A DNA stretch of 64,000 nucleotides from Serratia rubidaea. Lineage in GTDB: Bacteria; Pseudomonadota; Gammaproteobacteria; Enterobacterales; Enterobacteriaceae. Position numbers and translations under genes: made by a program. Positions 36,806 through 48,981 of the stretch are shown in pieces. Position 1 is the first letter of the stretch. Each line of letters starts with the position of its first letter. The notes beneath the pieces are model-generated. The model saw nothing but the letters and a program-made list of their open reading frames with translations, did not search any database and was not told the DNA's origin. The stretch lies in contig LR590463.1 in assembly GCA_901472405.1 (NCBI GenBank), forward strand, positions 4,278,001 to 4,342,000, in the 5' to 3' direction.

Positions 36806-37099
36806 TTAATCTTGCCCTAATACTGTCTGGATCCGTCGCCGGAAAACATCAAAAAACTCACCGACAGGCGACATATCCAGATCTCCGGGATAGCGCTCGC
36901 AAAACGCTTTGTCCAGATCGTCGGAATATGCTGTTTGAAAATCGTCCATTTCACTGATTAAATTTCGCAGCAAATTCTTAGATGCCCCCTGTAGGTAATA
37001 ATCAATCATTCCTTCCAGTTCGGTTGAACCCGTAATCAGGTCTGCATCCTGATTAAAGTATCCCCCCATGAGGTTGTCCAGTAATGGATAATCTTTCAT
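36806..37099 (-). CDS. CdiI-like contact-dependent inhibition immunity protein, orphan
   Basis: A 97-residue acidic protein that fits the CdiI_2 immunity family: N-terminal YPLLDNLMGGYFNQDADL, a middle LISEMDDF helix, and a C-terminal SPVGEFFDVFRRRIQTVL. Such proteins neutralise a toxin delivered by neighbouring cells. AGGAG is well placed before the ATG. The gene is visibly AT-richer than its neighbours, and no cdiA, cdiB, Rhs or toxin gene is nearby, so it is an orphan immunity gene gained by transfer between ygiN and parE. The family call rests on pattern memory, not a search. Confidence 0.62.
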   Translation of the reverse strand: MKDYPLLDNLMGGYFNQDADLITGSTELEGMIDYYLQGASKNLLRNLISEMDDFQTAYSDDLDKAFCERYPGDLDMSPVGEFFDVFRRRIQTVLGQD

Positions 37100-37294
37100 T
37101 GTTCGCTCCTAGGGGATTGGGTATGCGGTAAGTATGTAGTTAGGGTCGTGGGGGGAAGAAAGCTTTCCCGCCATCAGGTTAATGGCGGAACAGCAAATTA
37201 CATGATGTAACAACAGACGAAACGTCAACATTGCAGAACTATGAGCATCCTTGCTCGACAGATCAACCGTTTACAACTCGGCTGACCTGGATTG

Positions 37295-39196
<1,902 letters not shown>

Positions 39197-39299
39197 TTAT
39201 ATTTTCGTGGTTAAAGGAAGGCGCCGAACGGCCTGCTCAGACCGCATGTTTCCCTTCGCGCCTGGAGCCATCACGTTTGTCGTCTGGCCACAACGTCTG

Positions 39300-39881
39300 T
39301 CATTTTGGGGCGAGCCCTAAAAAATCCACAATCTGGGGGAAGTAGTGGTCGAAACCGACGAAGGCGTGGTTTCCTCCCGACTCCACCGTCTGCCGGCAGG
39401 CAGTGTAATAGGCGACAGCCTGGCCGTAATCGAGAATTTCATCGCCCGTTTGCTGCAGCAGCCAGATTAAATCCGGCGACTCCAGAGGATCGATCTGCAT
39501 GACTTTCAGATCGTAAACGTGACGAGACTCTAACACATATTGCTGGCCGGTGTAGGGGTTCTCGTTTTGCCCGAGATAATCAATCAGCAATTCAAACGGC
39601 TTCACCGCCGGGTTAACCACCACCGTCGGCAGCGCGAAACACTGCGACAGCCAGGTGGCGTAATAACCGCCCAGCGAAGAGCCGACCACGCCCAGCGTGC
39701 TGCCGGCGCGCGCCATCACCAGATCCTCCAGCAGTTCGGCCGCCTCCGCCGGATAGGGCGGCAGCTGCGGCACCAGCATTTCGATCTGCGGGTGATGGTC
39801 GGCCAGCCACGCCTTAAACGCCGACGCCTTGGCCGACTGCGGCGAACTGTTAAAACCGTGCAGGTAAAGCAGCGTTGACAT
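39300..39881 (-). CDS. yqiA: Esterase YqiA
   Basis: A 193-residue alpha/beta hydrolase with esterase activity on palmitoyl-CoA and p-nitrophenyl butyrate in E. coli. The oxyanion segment is [15 protein letters not shown], the nucleophile elbow [15 protein letters not shown], and the C-terminal histidine lies in [13 protein letters not shown]. Its ATG overlaps the cpdA stop (ATGA), so translation is coupled. Confidence 0.93.
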   Translation of the reverse strand: MSTLLYLHGFNSSPQSAKASAFKAWLADHHPQIEMLVPQLPPYPAEAAELLEDLVMARAGSTLGVVGSSLGGYYATWLSQCFALPTVVVNPAVKPFELLIDYLGQNENPYTGQQYVLESRHVYDLKVMQIDPLESPDLIWLLQQTGDEILDYGQAVAYYTACRQTVESGGNHAFVGFDHYFPQIVDFLGLAPK

Positions 39882-40709
39882 CAGTAGCCGTCCGAATCCA
39901 TATCGGGGCGGAAATCATCGTTGTCCAGACGGCACACCTGGGTTTCCACGCGCCCGTCAGGCAGCAGGTCGAGATAACGCCAGCCCGGAGAAACATCGTC
40001 GATGGTAAAATTAGTACAGTGCGGCTTGAATTGCACGCAGGTCGACGGCGACGCCAGCAGACGCCGCCCCTGCCAGCCCAGATCCAGCTCCTGGTGGATA
40101 TGCCCGCACAGCAGCGTGTTGACCTTCGGGTAGCGCAGCAGCACCGCGCCCAGCATATGCGGGTTGCGCAGGCTGTGCTGGTCAAGCCAGGTGCAGCCGG
40201 AAGGCAGCGGATGGTGGTGTAACAGCAGCAGGGTGTAGCGATCCGGATAGGCCTGCAGACAGCGCTCCATCCACTCCAGCTGGTATTCGCTCAGCTCGCC
40301 GTGCGGCACGCCGAACACCTGGCTGTCCAGCAGGATCACCTGCCAGTGCTCGCCCAGCAGCACATGCTTGGAAGGGGTAATGCCCGCGGCGGCCAGCGCG
40401 TCGACCATCGCCGGCTGGAAATCATGATTGCCCGGCAGCCACACGCAGGGCGCGGGCAGCTGCGAGATACCGTCCGCAAAGTGCCGATATGCCTCGGGGG
40501 TGTGATCCTGCGCCAGGTCACCGGTGGCGACAACCAGGTCAAAACTCCCGCTGTTGGGCGCGCACCGCGTCCAGCACCGCATGGTAGCTGCGGTAGGTGT
40601 TAATGCCCAGCAAGGTCTCGTGCTCGCCGGCAAACAGGTGGGTATCGGTTATTTGTAAAATCCTGACCTTGGCCCCACTCGCCACGGGCAGTTTAAACAG
40701 GCTCTCCAA
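39881..40709 (-). CDS. cpdA: 3',5'-cyclic-AMP phosphodiesterase CpdA (one frameshift)
   Basis: CpdA hydrolyses cAMP and so tunes CRP-dependent expression. The N-terminus starts at TTG 40709 ([30 protein letters not shown]), preceded by AAAGGA. The metallophosphoesterase motifs [24 protein letters not shown] and [10 protein letters not shown] are all present. The frame stops early at GAGTTTTGA (about 40546), where an extra T separates AQQREF from DLVVATGD. Removing it gives about 275 residues, the family length. Confidence 0.94.
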
Positions 40710-40779
40710 ATGGTGTCCTTTGTTATCTCAGTCTGTCTCTACCCGTCATACTTCAAGCGTGCTTACCGTCGCTCGGGTA

Positions 40780-41206
40780 TCACACAACAGGAACCGCCAT
40801 CGCACCATGCGCTAAACAGTAGCGCAGCCAATCAGCAAGAAACTGGTTAATTTGATGCTTTTCGTCGCGTTGATGCAACTTTTTTATTCGGGTAATCATA
40901 ACGCGCTTTAAAACGAGAGATCTGCTGGCTGGCACACACTTCCGCAACCATCGCGTCATGATAGAGCCGCACCGTCATCGCCGGCAGGCTCCAGTAGCTG
41001 ACCGCCGGAAAGGTCTGCTCAATCGTCACCAGCGTCGTGTAACGCGTGGATTCCGCAATCGTCAGCCGATAGCGGGCGCCGTTCACCTGATAAGTCACCG
41101 TTTCCCCGGTTTCGTCATCGCGCGGCAGCAAACGCCGCAGCTGCGCGAAATTAGTTTCACACACTCTCATCATTTCCGGGAAATCAGGGGTATAGCGCTT
41201 TGTCAT
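40780..41206 (-). CDS. yqiB: DUF1249 protein YqiB (one frameshift)
   Basis: A small conserved protein of unknown function (DUF1249). The N-terminal [17 protein letters not shown] through [13 protein letters not shown] is collinear with E. coli YqiB. A run of six A (minus strand, about 40884) puts it out of frame. With five A the sequence continues [19 protein letters not shown] and ends MAVPVV at a TGA at 40782-40780, giving the usual 140-residue length. The start ATG overlaps the nudF stop (ATGA). Confidence 0.92.
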
Positions 41207-41838
41207 GGGTTGACCCACTCTTTTCTGAGCGATTCATGGTGCAACGCCAGCCACTGCAGGGCAATCACCGACGCCGCATTATCAATCGTACCGTCCTCCA
41301 CCCAGCGGTAGGCCTGTTCGCGGCTGACCACATGGACACGAATATCTTCATTTTCTTCACTCAATCCATGAATGCCTTCGGCGGTCGCGGCGTCCACTTC
41401 GCCGACCATAATCGACAGCCGCTCGCTGGTGCCGCCCGGGCTGGCCAGATAGCTCAGCACCGGCTTGCAGCGCCCGACCGTCACGCCGGCTTCCTCTTCG
41501 GCCTCGCGACGGCACACGTCTTCCACGCTTTCGCCGTCTTCGATCATACCCGCCACCATTTCCAGTAACCAGGGCGAGTCTGAGGTATCGACCGCGGCGA
41601 TGCGCAGTTGTTCAATCAGCACCACTTCGTCGCGCTGCGGATCGTAAGGCAGCAGCACCGCCGCATGACCACGCTCGAAAATCTCGCGCGTAATCTCTTC
41701 GCTCACGCCGCCGTTAAACAATTTATGACGAAAACGGTATAAATTGAGTGAAAAAAAACCACGGTACAGCGTGTCCCGTGCAATAATTTCTACATCATTT
41801 TTGTCGAAAGTAACGGGCGTAGGCCGTAAGTTGCTCAT
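41203..41838 (-). CDS. nudF: ADP-ribose pyrophosphatase NudF
   Basis: A 211-residue Nudix hydrolase that splits ADP-ribose to AMP and ribose-5-phosphate. The Nudix box is complete: [23 protein letters not shown]. The N-terminal [29 protein letters not shown] is typical of NudF. It is the first gene of the nudF-yqiB-cpdA-yqiA-parE series and is divergent from tolC. Confidence 0.95.
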   Translation of the reverse strand: MSNLRPTPVTFDKNDVEIIARDTLYRGFFSLNLYRFRHKLFNGGVSEEITREIFERGHAAVLLPYDPQRDEVVLIEQLRIAAVDTSDSPWLLEMVAGMIEDGESVEDVCRREAEEEAGVTVGRCKPVLSYLASPGGTSERLSIMVGEVDAATAEGIHGLSEENEDIRVHVVSREQAYRWVEDGTIDNAASVIALQWLALHHESLRKEWVNP

Positions 41839-42016
41839 AAACGCGGTTCTCCTGCGTGAGTATGCCGGTGAAATAAACAGTTTTGATGACAGAACCGGCG
41901 AGACTTTCCCCCGCCGCGCGTTGTGGTAGATTATTGACCATGATAACAGGAGTCACGGACGCGGACATGACGGCCGGTGCCTCACAGGGCAGGTCAAACG
42001 CGAAAAGATCCGCCGG

Positions 42017-42036
42017 ATGGCACGTTCAGCCACCTT
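42017..42036 (+). promoter_or_regulatory. Marbox upstream of tolC
   Basis: ATGGCACGTTCAGCCACCTT fits the MarA/SoxS/Rob consensus AYNGCACNNWNNRYYAAAY except at two of the A positions. It lies about 90 bp before the tolC start, as the E. coli tolC marbox does. Induction by MarA-type regulators is inferred. Confidence 0.65.
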
Positions 42037-42120
42037 ATGCCCAGCGCGGACTCTGCTAGAATTGACAACTATTTAGACTATCGTCAGCGCTAACATACCA
42101 ATATTGCTGCACAACAAGGA

Positions 42121-43636
42121 ATGCAAATGAAGAAACTGCTCCCCCTTCTTATCGGACTGAGCCTGGGCGGCTTCAGTGCAATGAGCCAGGCAGAGAACCT
42201 GCTGCAGGTTTATAAACAGGCGAGGGAAAGTAACCCGGATCTGCGCAAATCCGCCGCTGACCGCGATGCCGCATTCGAAAAAATCAACGAGTCGCGCAGC
42301 CCGTTGCTGCCGCAGTTGGGGCTGAGCGCCAGTTACACCTACGGCAGCGGCTATCGCGACGCCAGGGATACCAGCAGCGATACCACACAAGGCTCGCTGG
42401 CGCTGACCCAGACCATTTTTTGATATGTCCAAATGGCGCGCGTTGACGCTGCAGGAAAAGACCGCCGGCATCTCCGACGTGACGTTCCAGACCGCAGAGC
42501 AGAAGCTGATCCTCGACACCGCCACCGCCTATTTCAACGTGCTGAAGGCGATTGACACTCTGTCCTACACCCAGGCGCAGAAAGATGCGGTGTACCGCAC
42601 GTTGGATCAGACCACCCAACGCTTTAACGTCGGCCTGGTGGCGATCACCGACGTGCAGAACGCCCGTTCCAACTATGACACCGTGCTGGCAAGCGAAGTT
42701 AACGCCCGCAATGCGCTGGACAACGCGCTGGAAGCGCTGCGTCAGGTGACCGGCACCTTCTACCCGGAGCTGGCCTCACTGAATACCGAACGTTTCTCCA
42801 CCACGCGGCCGGAAGCGGTTAATAACCTGCTGAAAGAGGCGGAAGCGCGCAACCTGAGCCTGCTCTCGGCGCGTCTGAGCCAGGATCTGGCGCGTGAGCA
42901 GATCAAATATGCGCAAACCGGCTATATGCCGACCATCGATATGAGCGCCTCTACCGGTATTACCAATACCAAAAATCACGGTTCGAACAACTTTACGCCT
43001 GACTCCGACGCCGGCCAGAACAAGGTCGGCATCAGCCTGAACCTGCCGATTTACAGCGGCGGCGCCACCAACTCGCAGGTGAAGCAGGCGCAGTACAGCT
43101 TCGTCGGCGCCAGCGAACAGCTGGAAAGCTCGCACCGCACCGTGGTGCAGACCGTGCGCTCCTCGTACAACAACGTCAACGCCTCAATCAGCAGCATCAA
43201 CGCCTACAAACAGGCGGTGATCTCGGCGCAGAGCTCACTGGATGCGATGGAAGCCGGCTACCAGGTGGGCACCCGCACCATCGTCGATGTGCTGGATGCC
43301 ACCACCACGCTGTATGACGCCAAGCGTCAGCTGTCCGACGCGCGCTACACCTACCTGATCAACCAGCTGAACATCAAGTCGGCGCTCGGCACCCTGAACC
43401 AGAATGACCTGCTGACGCTGAACGGCGCGCTGGGTCAACCGGTTTCTACCGCGCCGGACGCGGTCGCGCCGCAGAACCGCGGTCAGGACGCCTATGCCGA
43501 CGGCTATCAGGACAACGCGCCAATGCAGCAGGTTGCCGCACCGGCGCCGGCCAACCGCGTCAACAGCGCAACGCCGCAGCCTACGGCTCCGGCGGCGACA
43601 ACCGGCAGCCAGCCGCGTAATCCGTTCCGTAACTGA
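42121..43636 (+). CDS. tolC: Outer membrane efflux channel TolC (one frameshift)
   Basis: TolC is the trimeric exit duct for type I secretion and RND/MFS drug pumps. A signal peptide is followed by AENLLQVYKQARESNPDLRKSAADRDAAFEKINESRSP. The first frame ends at 42423 with LTQTIF and a TGA inside a run of six T. Removing one T gives QTIFDMSKWRALTLQEK and one protein of about 505 residues, with both coiled-coil repeats and a C-terminal PRNPFRN. AAGGA directly touches the first ATG, so the second ATG at 42127 (MKKLLPLL) is the better start. Confidence 0.95.
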
Positions 43637-43663
43637 CGGGGCAGCCTGACAACACGAACTCCG

Positions 43664-43690
43664 GGCGCGGCATCTGCCGCGCCTTTTTTT
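43664..43690. terminator. Terminator between tolC and dhaM
   Basis: Perfect 9-bp stem GGCGCGGCA / TGCCGCGCC with a 2-base loop and seven T on the plus strand. It ends tolC and overlaps the dhaM stop codon. Confidence 0.88.
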
Positions 43691-45120
43691 ATGCGCTCAG
43701 CTGCAGCACGCCGCGCGCCGCATCCAGCATCGCCGTCTGGCCGCTGCGGGTCTGCGTCAGGCAGTCGCTCATGCCGACCACCATCGGCATCCCCATCGCC
43801 TTGGCCAGAATGGCGCTGTGCGACAGCGCATGACCGCCGCTCAGACAGATGCCCAGCACCAGCCGCCGGTCCAGCATCACCACCTCCGACGGCATTATCT
43901 CGTCCATCACCAAGATCACCGGCTCCGACAGGGTAATCGGCGCAATCGGCTGCTGTTGAAGATAGCTGAGGGTGCGCCGCAGGATATCGCGCACATCCAG
44001 CTCACGCGCCCGCAGGTAGTCGTCATCCAGCGCGCGATAATCCGCCGCAACGGCCTCCAGCTCCTGCCGCCACGCCTGCTCGGCGCTGCAACACTGCTGG
44101 GCGATGCGCGTGTACGCCGCCTGCTGTAAATCCGGGTCGTCCAGCAGCATGCTGTGCGCGCCGAATATCCCCGCCTGCGGTTTGCCGATCAGCGTCGCGG
44201 TGCGCTCCGCCAGCCGGTTCAGGTCGCCGAGCGTCTGCTGCAGAGCCTGTCGCAGTCGCTGCTGCTCATGCAAAAATATCGTCGACGCCGGTATGCCGCG
44301 CCGGCAGCGTCGGCCAGACGCTGCGCCACTGCAAAATCGGCCCGCTGCTGACGCTCTCCGCCACCGGCACCCCATGCAGCGACAGCGGCTGTTCACCGGA
44401 AACCGCTTCCCCGAAGTGCTGCTGCGCCAGCGCGTTAAACGCCGCCAGCGCCTCATCCGCCTGCCGGCCGTCGGCGCTCAGCCGGATGGTGTCGCCATGG
44501 CCCACCTGCAGCAGCGCCAGCTGATTCAGGCTGCGCGGATCGACGCGCTGGCCGCCCTTCTCCAGCACCAGTTCAGCGTCGAAATGCGCCAGCGCTTCCG
44601 CCAGGCGCGCCGCCGGACGCGCGTGCAGGCCGTGGGCATTCTGCACCCGCCAGCTGACGCTTTTGCCCTGCGCCGGCGGCAGCTCGGCCGCGTTCAGCGC
44701 CGACGCCGTCTCGCCAAGCTGCGCCTGCTTGGCCTGCAGCGCCCCCCGCGCCTCCGCCAGCACCTGTTCCAGCCCGCCGCCGGCATTGGCGGCCACCACC
44801 GCCGCCAAGGTGCCCTCCACCAGCGGTGCGGCGCAGAGCGTTACCTTGGCCGCCAGCGCGGGCTCCAACAGTTCCAGCGCGGTTTCCGCACTCAGTAACG
44901 CGCTGCCCAGGTCCATCAGCACCACGATGCCGTCGCCGTCGGCCACCGACTCAATCGCCGCCATGACCTGCAGCGCATCGGTGCCGATCGGGTTCTGCTC
45001 ATCGTCCACGCCCGCCGCCAGCGCCAACCGGCAGCCGTCGCGGCGCATCATCTGCCGCGCCAATGCCTCCACGCCCTGCGCCAACAGCGCGCTGTGCGAC
45101 ACCACTACGATATTGATCAT
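43689..45120 (-). CDS. dhaM: PTS phosphoryl donor subunit DhaM (one frameshift)
   Basis: DhaM passes phosphate from the PTS to the ADP bound in DhaL. The domains are an EIIA-mannose type with His in VVVSHSALLAQG, an HPr-like domain (NAHGLHARPAARLAEAL), and an EI-like domain ending LSGGHALSHSAILAKAMGMPMVVG. The first frame ends near 44266 in TGVDDIF; the rest runs in another frame from LHEQQRLRQALQQ. Five T where six are needed (about 44275) explains the break. The repaired length, about 477 residues, is the family size. Confidence 0.93.
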
Positions 45121-45132
45121 CTCGCCTCCCGC

Positions 45133-45763
45133 TTACTCCGCCGCTGCCGCCAGCGCCTGGATCATCAGCATCACCGAGGTCGCGCCGGGATCCTGATGAC
45201 CGATGCTGCGCTCTCCCAGATAGCTGGCCCGCCCTTTGCGCGCCTGCATGGGAACGGGTGCTTTCCGCCGCCTGCTGCGCCCGCTGTGCGGCCTGCTGCA
45301 GCGCTTCCCTGACGTCCAGAGAGTGCGCCAGCGACTGGCTCAGGCTGTCCGCCACCGGCAGCCAGACGTCACACAGGGTTTTATCACCCGGTTGCGCCTT
45401 ACCGCGCGCCGCCACGCCCTCCGCACCGGCCTGCACCATCTGCTGCAGGTCGGCCAGTTCCAGACTCTGCTTGCCGGCCGTCGCCTGCGCCGCGCGGAGA
45501 AAGAAGGTGCCGAACAGCGGGCCGCTGGCGCCGCCGACGCTGGACAACAGCGTCATACCGCTGCTTTTCAATATCGCGCCGATATCCTGCTCCGCCAGCG
45601 ACGGCAGTTTGGCCGCCAACTGCTCGAAACCGCGGTTCATATTCAGACCGTGGTCGGCATCGCCGATCGCCGTATCCAGCTCGGTCAAATAGTCGCGCTC
45701 GCGGCGAAATACCTCGCTGCAGCGCATCAGCCAGTCAACCAGCTGCTGTTTTGTTAACGCCAT
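45133..45763 (-). CDS. dhaL: Dihydroxyacetone kinase ADP-binding subunit DhaL (one frameshift)
   Basis: DhaL holds ADP-Mg as a coenzyme that is rephosphorylated by DhaM and passes phosphate to dihydroxyacetone on DhaK. The Mg/ADP-binding aspartates lie in [17 protein letters not shown], and [13 protein letters not shown] and [10 protein letters not shown] are also present. An extra C at about 45254 derails the frame after AAEST. Removing it restores [30 protein letters not shown] and a TAA stop at 45135-45133. It lies between dhaK and dhaM in one operon. Confidence 0.93.
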
Positions 45764-45772
45764 GCTTCCTCC

Positions 45773-46845
45773 TTAGCAACCCCAACGCAGCGCCGGCGTA
45801 TTGACCGGCGCATCCCACAGCGACAGCGCTTCGTCGTCTACCTTCAGCAGAGTGATGGAGACGCCCTGCATATCCAGCGAGGTGCAATAGGCGCCGACCA
45901 GGCTCCGCTCAACAATCAGCCCGGTTTCCGCACAGCGCTCCGCCAGGCGGTGATAGACGCCGTACAGCTCCGACAGCGGCGTCGCCCCCAGGTTATTCAC
46001 CAGCGCAATCACCCGGTCGCCGCGCGCCAGCGGCCGCTTGGTCTGCAGCTCTTCCCGCCACTCGCCCTGCACCCGATCCCAGACGCGGATCGTACGCTGG
46101 TAGTGGCCGTGATCCAGCAAGGTGTGAAACATCGCATCCACCGCCTGATTCAGACCGCTGAACGGCCGCCGCTCAATGCCCGGCTCGCCGTGAATGCCGA
46201 CGCCGAACTCCATCTCGTTATCCGCCAGCGTAAACGACGGCTTGCCGGCCGCCGGTACGGTGCAGGCGCCGAGCGCAATGCCGGATGGAGTGCCCCTGGT
46301 TGTTCAGCCGGTGGCCCAGCGTCACCAGTTCATCCAGCGAATCGCCGCGCGCCGCCGCCGCGCCGAGCAGCTTTTCCAGCAGTACAGTATTGGCGACGCC
46401 GCGCCGCCCGGCGGTAAACAGGCTGTCCTTCACCGCCACATCGTCATCCACCAGCACCGTCGCCACCGCCACGCCGCTGTCATGCAGCAGTTCTTGTGGC
46501 GGTCTCAAAATTCAGCACGTCGCCGGTGTAGTTCTTGACCAGCAGCAGCACGCCGGCGCCGCCGTCGATCGCCAGCCCGCAGGCGAACATTTTGTCCGGC
46601 GTCGGCGAGGTAAAAATTTCTCCCGGGCAGGCGCCGTCCAGCATGCCTGCGCCGACAAAGCCGCAGTGCATCGGCTCATGGCCGCTGCCGCCGCCGGATA
46701 ACAGCGCCACTTTGCCCGTCACCGGGCCGTCTGCGCGGCAGACAAACAGCGGATCGCGCTGCACCAGCAGTTCCGGATGCGCCTCGCCCAGTCCGAGCAA
46801 CTGCTCCTCCAGCACCGATTCAACCTGATTAATCAGCTTTTTCAC
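45773..46845 (-). CDS. dhaK: Dihydroxyacetone kinase substrate-binding subunit DhaK (two frameshifts)
   Basis: DhaK binds dihydroxyacetone through a histidine hemiaminal; that His is in [13 protein letters not shown]. The start is GTG 46845 (VKKLINQV) because AAGGAGG lies 6 bases upstream and this matches the E. coli N-terminus. [18 protein letters not shown] is the substrate loop. The breaks are at about 46492 (extra A; FETATELLHDSG after repair) and 46288 (extra [20 protein letters not shown] after repair). The end is [15 protein letters not shown]. It is first in the dhaKLM operon, which sits between tolC and ygiB. No DhaR-type activator is in the window. Confidence 0.94.
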
Positions 46846-47106
46846 CTTGGCCTCCTTCAAATGACGCCGCTTTTGGCGCCTGCCGAGGTTTCAGTATGGA
46901 ACAAGAGGCGCGGACTTTCCGCGAACGAACCGGCACAAACGACGCATATTTCCGCCCGTTGCCGACCAACCCGGCAATTTTGTGTATAGCTGCGTAAATA
47001 GCATTTTGAACCGGCGTTTCAGCTTTAATTTTGACCAGCTTTCCCCTATCCTTACGCCACTACTGGGAAAGGGCAACATAGCCCGCACGAGATGGGATTT
47101 ACCACG

Positions 47107-47767
47107 ATGAAACGGACCAAAAAACATCAACCAAGAGACGTTCCGCAAGTCTTGGCGCAGCTACCGCATGGCGCCGGTCGCGCTGGCCATCAGCGCCGTA
47201 TTTATGCTCGCCGGCTGTGAAAAGAGCGACGAGACCGTCTCGCTGTATCAAAACGCCGACGACTGCTCGCGCGCCAATCCGTCCATGAGCGAACAGTGCA
47301 CCACCGCCTACAACAACGCGCTGAAAGAAGCGGAAAAAACCGCGCCGAAGTACGCCAGCCGTGAAGACTGCGTGGCCGAATTCGGCGAAGCGCAGTGCAC
47401 GCAGGCGCCGGCCCAGGCCGGTATGGCGGCAGAATCGCAAAGCAGCGGCAGCTTCTGGATGCCGCTGATGGCCGGCTATATGATGGGCCGCCTGATGGGC
47501 GGTTCCGGCTTCGCGCAGCAGCCGCTGTTCTCCTCGAAAAACCCGGCCAGCCCGGCCAACGGCAAGTTCGTTGACGCCACCGGCAAGAGCTACGGCCCGG
47601 CCACCGCCGGCGGCCGCACCATGACGGTGCCGAAAACCGCCATGGCGCCGAAACCGGCCGTCACCAACACCATCACGCGCGGCGGCTTTGGCGAAACCGT
47701 CGCCAAACAGACCAGCATGCAGCGCAGCGCGGCTTCCGGCACCTCCTCCCGCAGCATGGGTGGCTAA
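47107..47767 (+). CDS. ygiB: DUF1190 lipoprotein-like YgiB (one frameshift near start)
   Basis: YgiB is a conserved envelope protein of unknown function (DUF1190). A hydrophobic segment ending [15 protein letters not shown] looks like a lipobox. The full N-terminus begins at ATG 47107. Six A at about 47120 break it, and with five A it reads [20 protein letters not shown] followed by MAPVALAI. The rest is intact, with [17 protein letters not shown] and a C-terminal GTSSRSMGG. It is paired with ygiC 3 bp downstream, as in E. coli. Confidence 0.92.
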
Positions 47768-47770
47768 CCG

Positions 47771-48929
47771 ATGAAACGCATTGCCATTGCAGAGCGCCCG
47801 GACTGGCAGGCCAAGGCGGCGGAGTTCGGCTTTAATTTTCACACCATGTACGGCGAGCCCTACTGGCGTGAAGACGCCTACTACCAGTTTACGCTGGCGC
47901 AGATCGAAGAGATCGAAAGCGTCACCGAAGAACTGCACCAGATGTGCCTGCAGGTGGTGGAAAAAGTGGTCGCCAGCGATGAGCTGATGGCCAAGTTCCG
48001 CATTCCGAAGCATACCTGGGAGTTTGTACGCAGCTCCTGGCGCACCAACGCGCCGTCGCTCTATTCACGCCTCGATCTGGCCTATGACGGCGTTAACCCG
48101 CCCAAGCTGCTGGAAAACAACGCCGATACGCCGACCTCGCTGTACGAAGCGGCGTTCTTCCAATGGATCTGGCTGGAAGATCAGATCAACGCCGGCAAGC
48201 TGGATCCGCAGGCGGATCAGTACAACAGCCTGCAGGAAAAGCTGATCGAACGCTTTGCGAGCTGAAGGCGCATCACGGCTTCGGCCTGCTGCATATGGCC
48301 TGCTGCCAGGACAGCGAAGAAGATCGCGGTACGGTGCAGTACCTGCAGGACTGCGCACAGGAAGCCGGTGTTCCCACCGAGTTCCTGTTTATGGAAGAGA
48401 TTGGCCTGGGGGAAAAGGGCCAGTTTACCGATCTGCAGAACCAGGTGATCGGCAACCTGTTCAAGCTCTATCCGTGGGAGTTTATGCTGCGCGAAATGTT
48501 CTCCACCAAGCTGGAGGACGCCGGCGTGCGCTGGCTGGAGCCGCCTGGAAGAGCATCCTTTCCAACAAGGCGCTGCTGCCGATGCTGTGGGAGATGTTCC
48601 CCAACCATCCCAACCTGCTGCCGGCCTATTTTGCCGAGGATGAGCACCCGCCGCTGGATCACTACGTGGTCAAGCCGCTGTTCTCCCGCGAGGGGGCCAA
48701 TATCCGCATCGTGCAGAACGGTCAGGAAGTGGCCAACGTCGACGGTCCTTACGGCGAAGAAGGCATGATTGTGCAGCAGTTCCACCCGCTGCCGCAGTTT
48801 GAAGGTAACTACACGCTGATTGGCAGCTGGCTGATCAACGATCAGGCCTGCGGTATCGGCCTGCGCGAAGACCGCGAGCTGATTACTCAGGATCTGTCAC
48901 GCTTCTACCCGCATATCATTTTGGGCTAA
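47771..48929 (+). CDS. ygiC: Glutathionylspermidine synthase-like ATP-grasp protein YgiC (two frameshifts)
   Basis: YgiC resembles the synthetase domain of glutathionylspermidine synthase (ATP-grasp fold), but its substrate is not established. The pieces are [20 protein letters not shown] onward in frame one, [26 protein letters not shown] in frame two, and [27 protein letters not shown] in frame three. The breaks are at about 48258 (lost C in TTTGCGAGC) and 48542 (lost G in GAGCCGCCTGG). Repair gives about 386 residues, the family length. The ATP/acidic motifs [15 protein letters not shown] and [21 protein letters not shown] are present. Confidence 0.92.
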
Positions 48930-48952
48930 ACCGGCCCCGCCCTGTATACGCC

Positions 48953-48978
48953 AACGCCAGCTTAACGCTGGCGTTTTT
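48953..48978. terminator. Terminator between ygiC and ygiD
   Basis: Stem AACGCCAGC / GCTGGCGTT with a 5-base loop and a T-tract on the plus strand, lying between convergent genes. Confidence 0.88.
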
Positions 48979-48981
48979 ACT

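Noticed and set aside
37168..37192. A hairpin (CCGCCAT / ATGGCGG) between the CdiI-like gene and parE as a terminator
   Set aside because: The stem is real but has no T-tract on either strand, so a terminator call is not supported.
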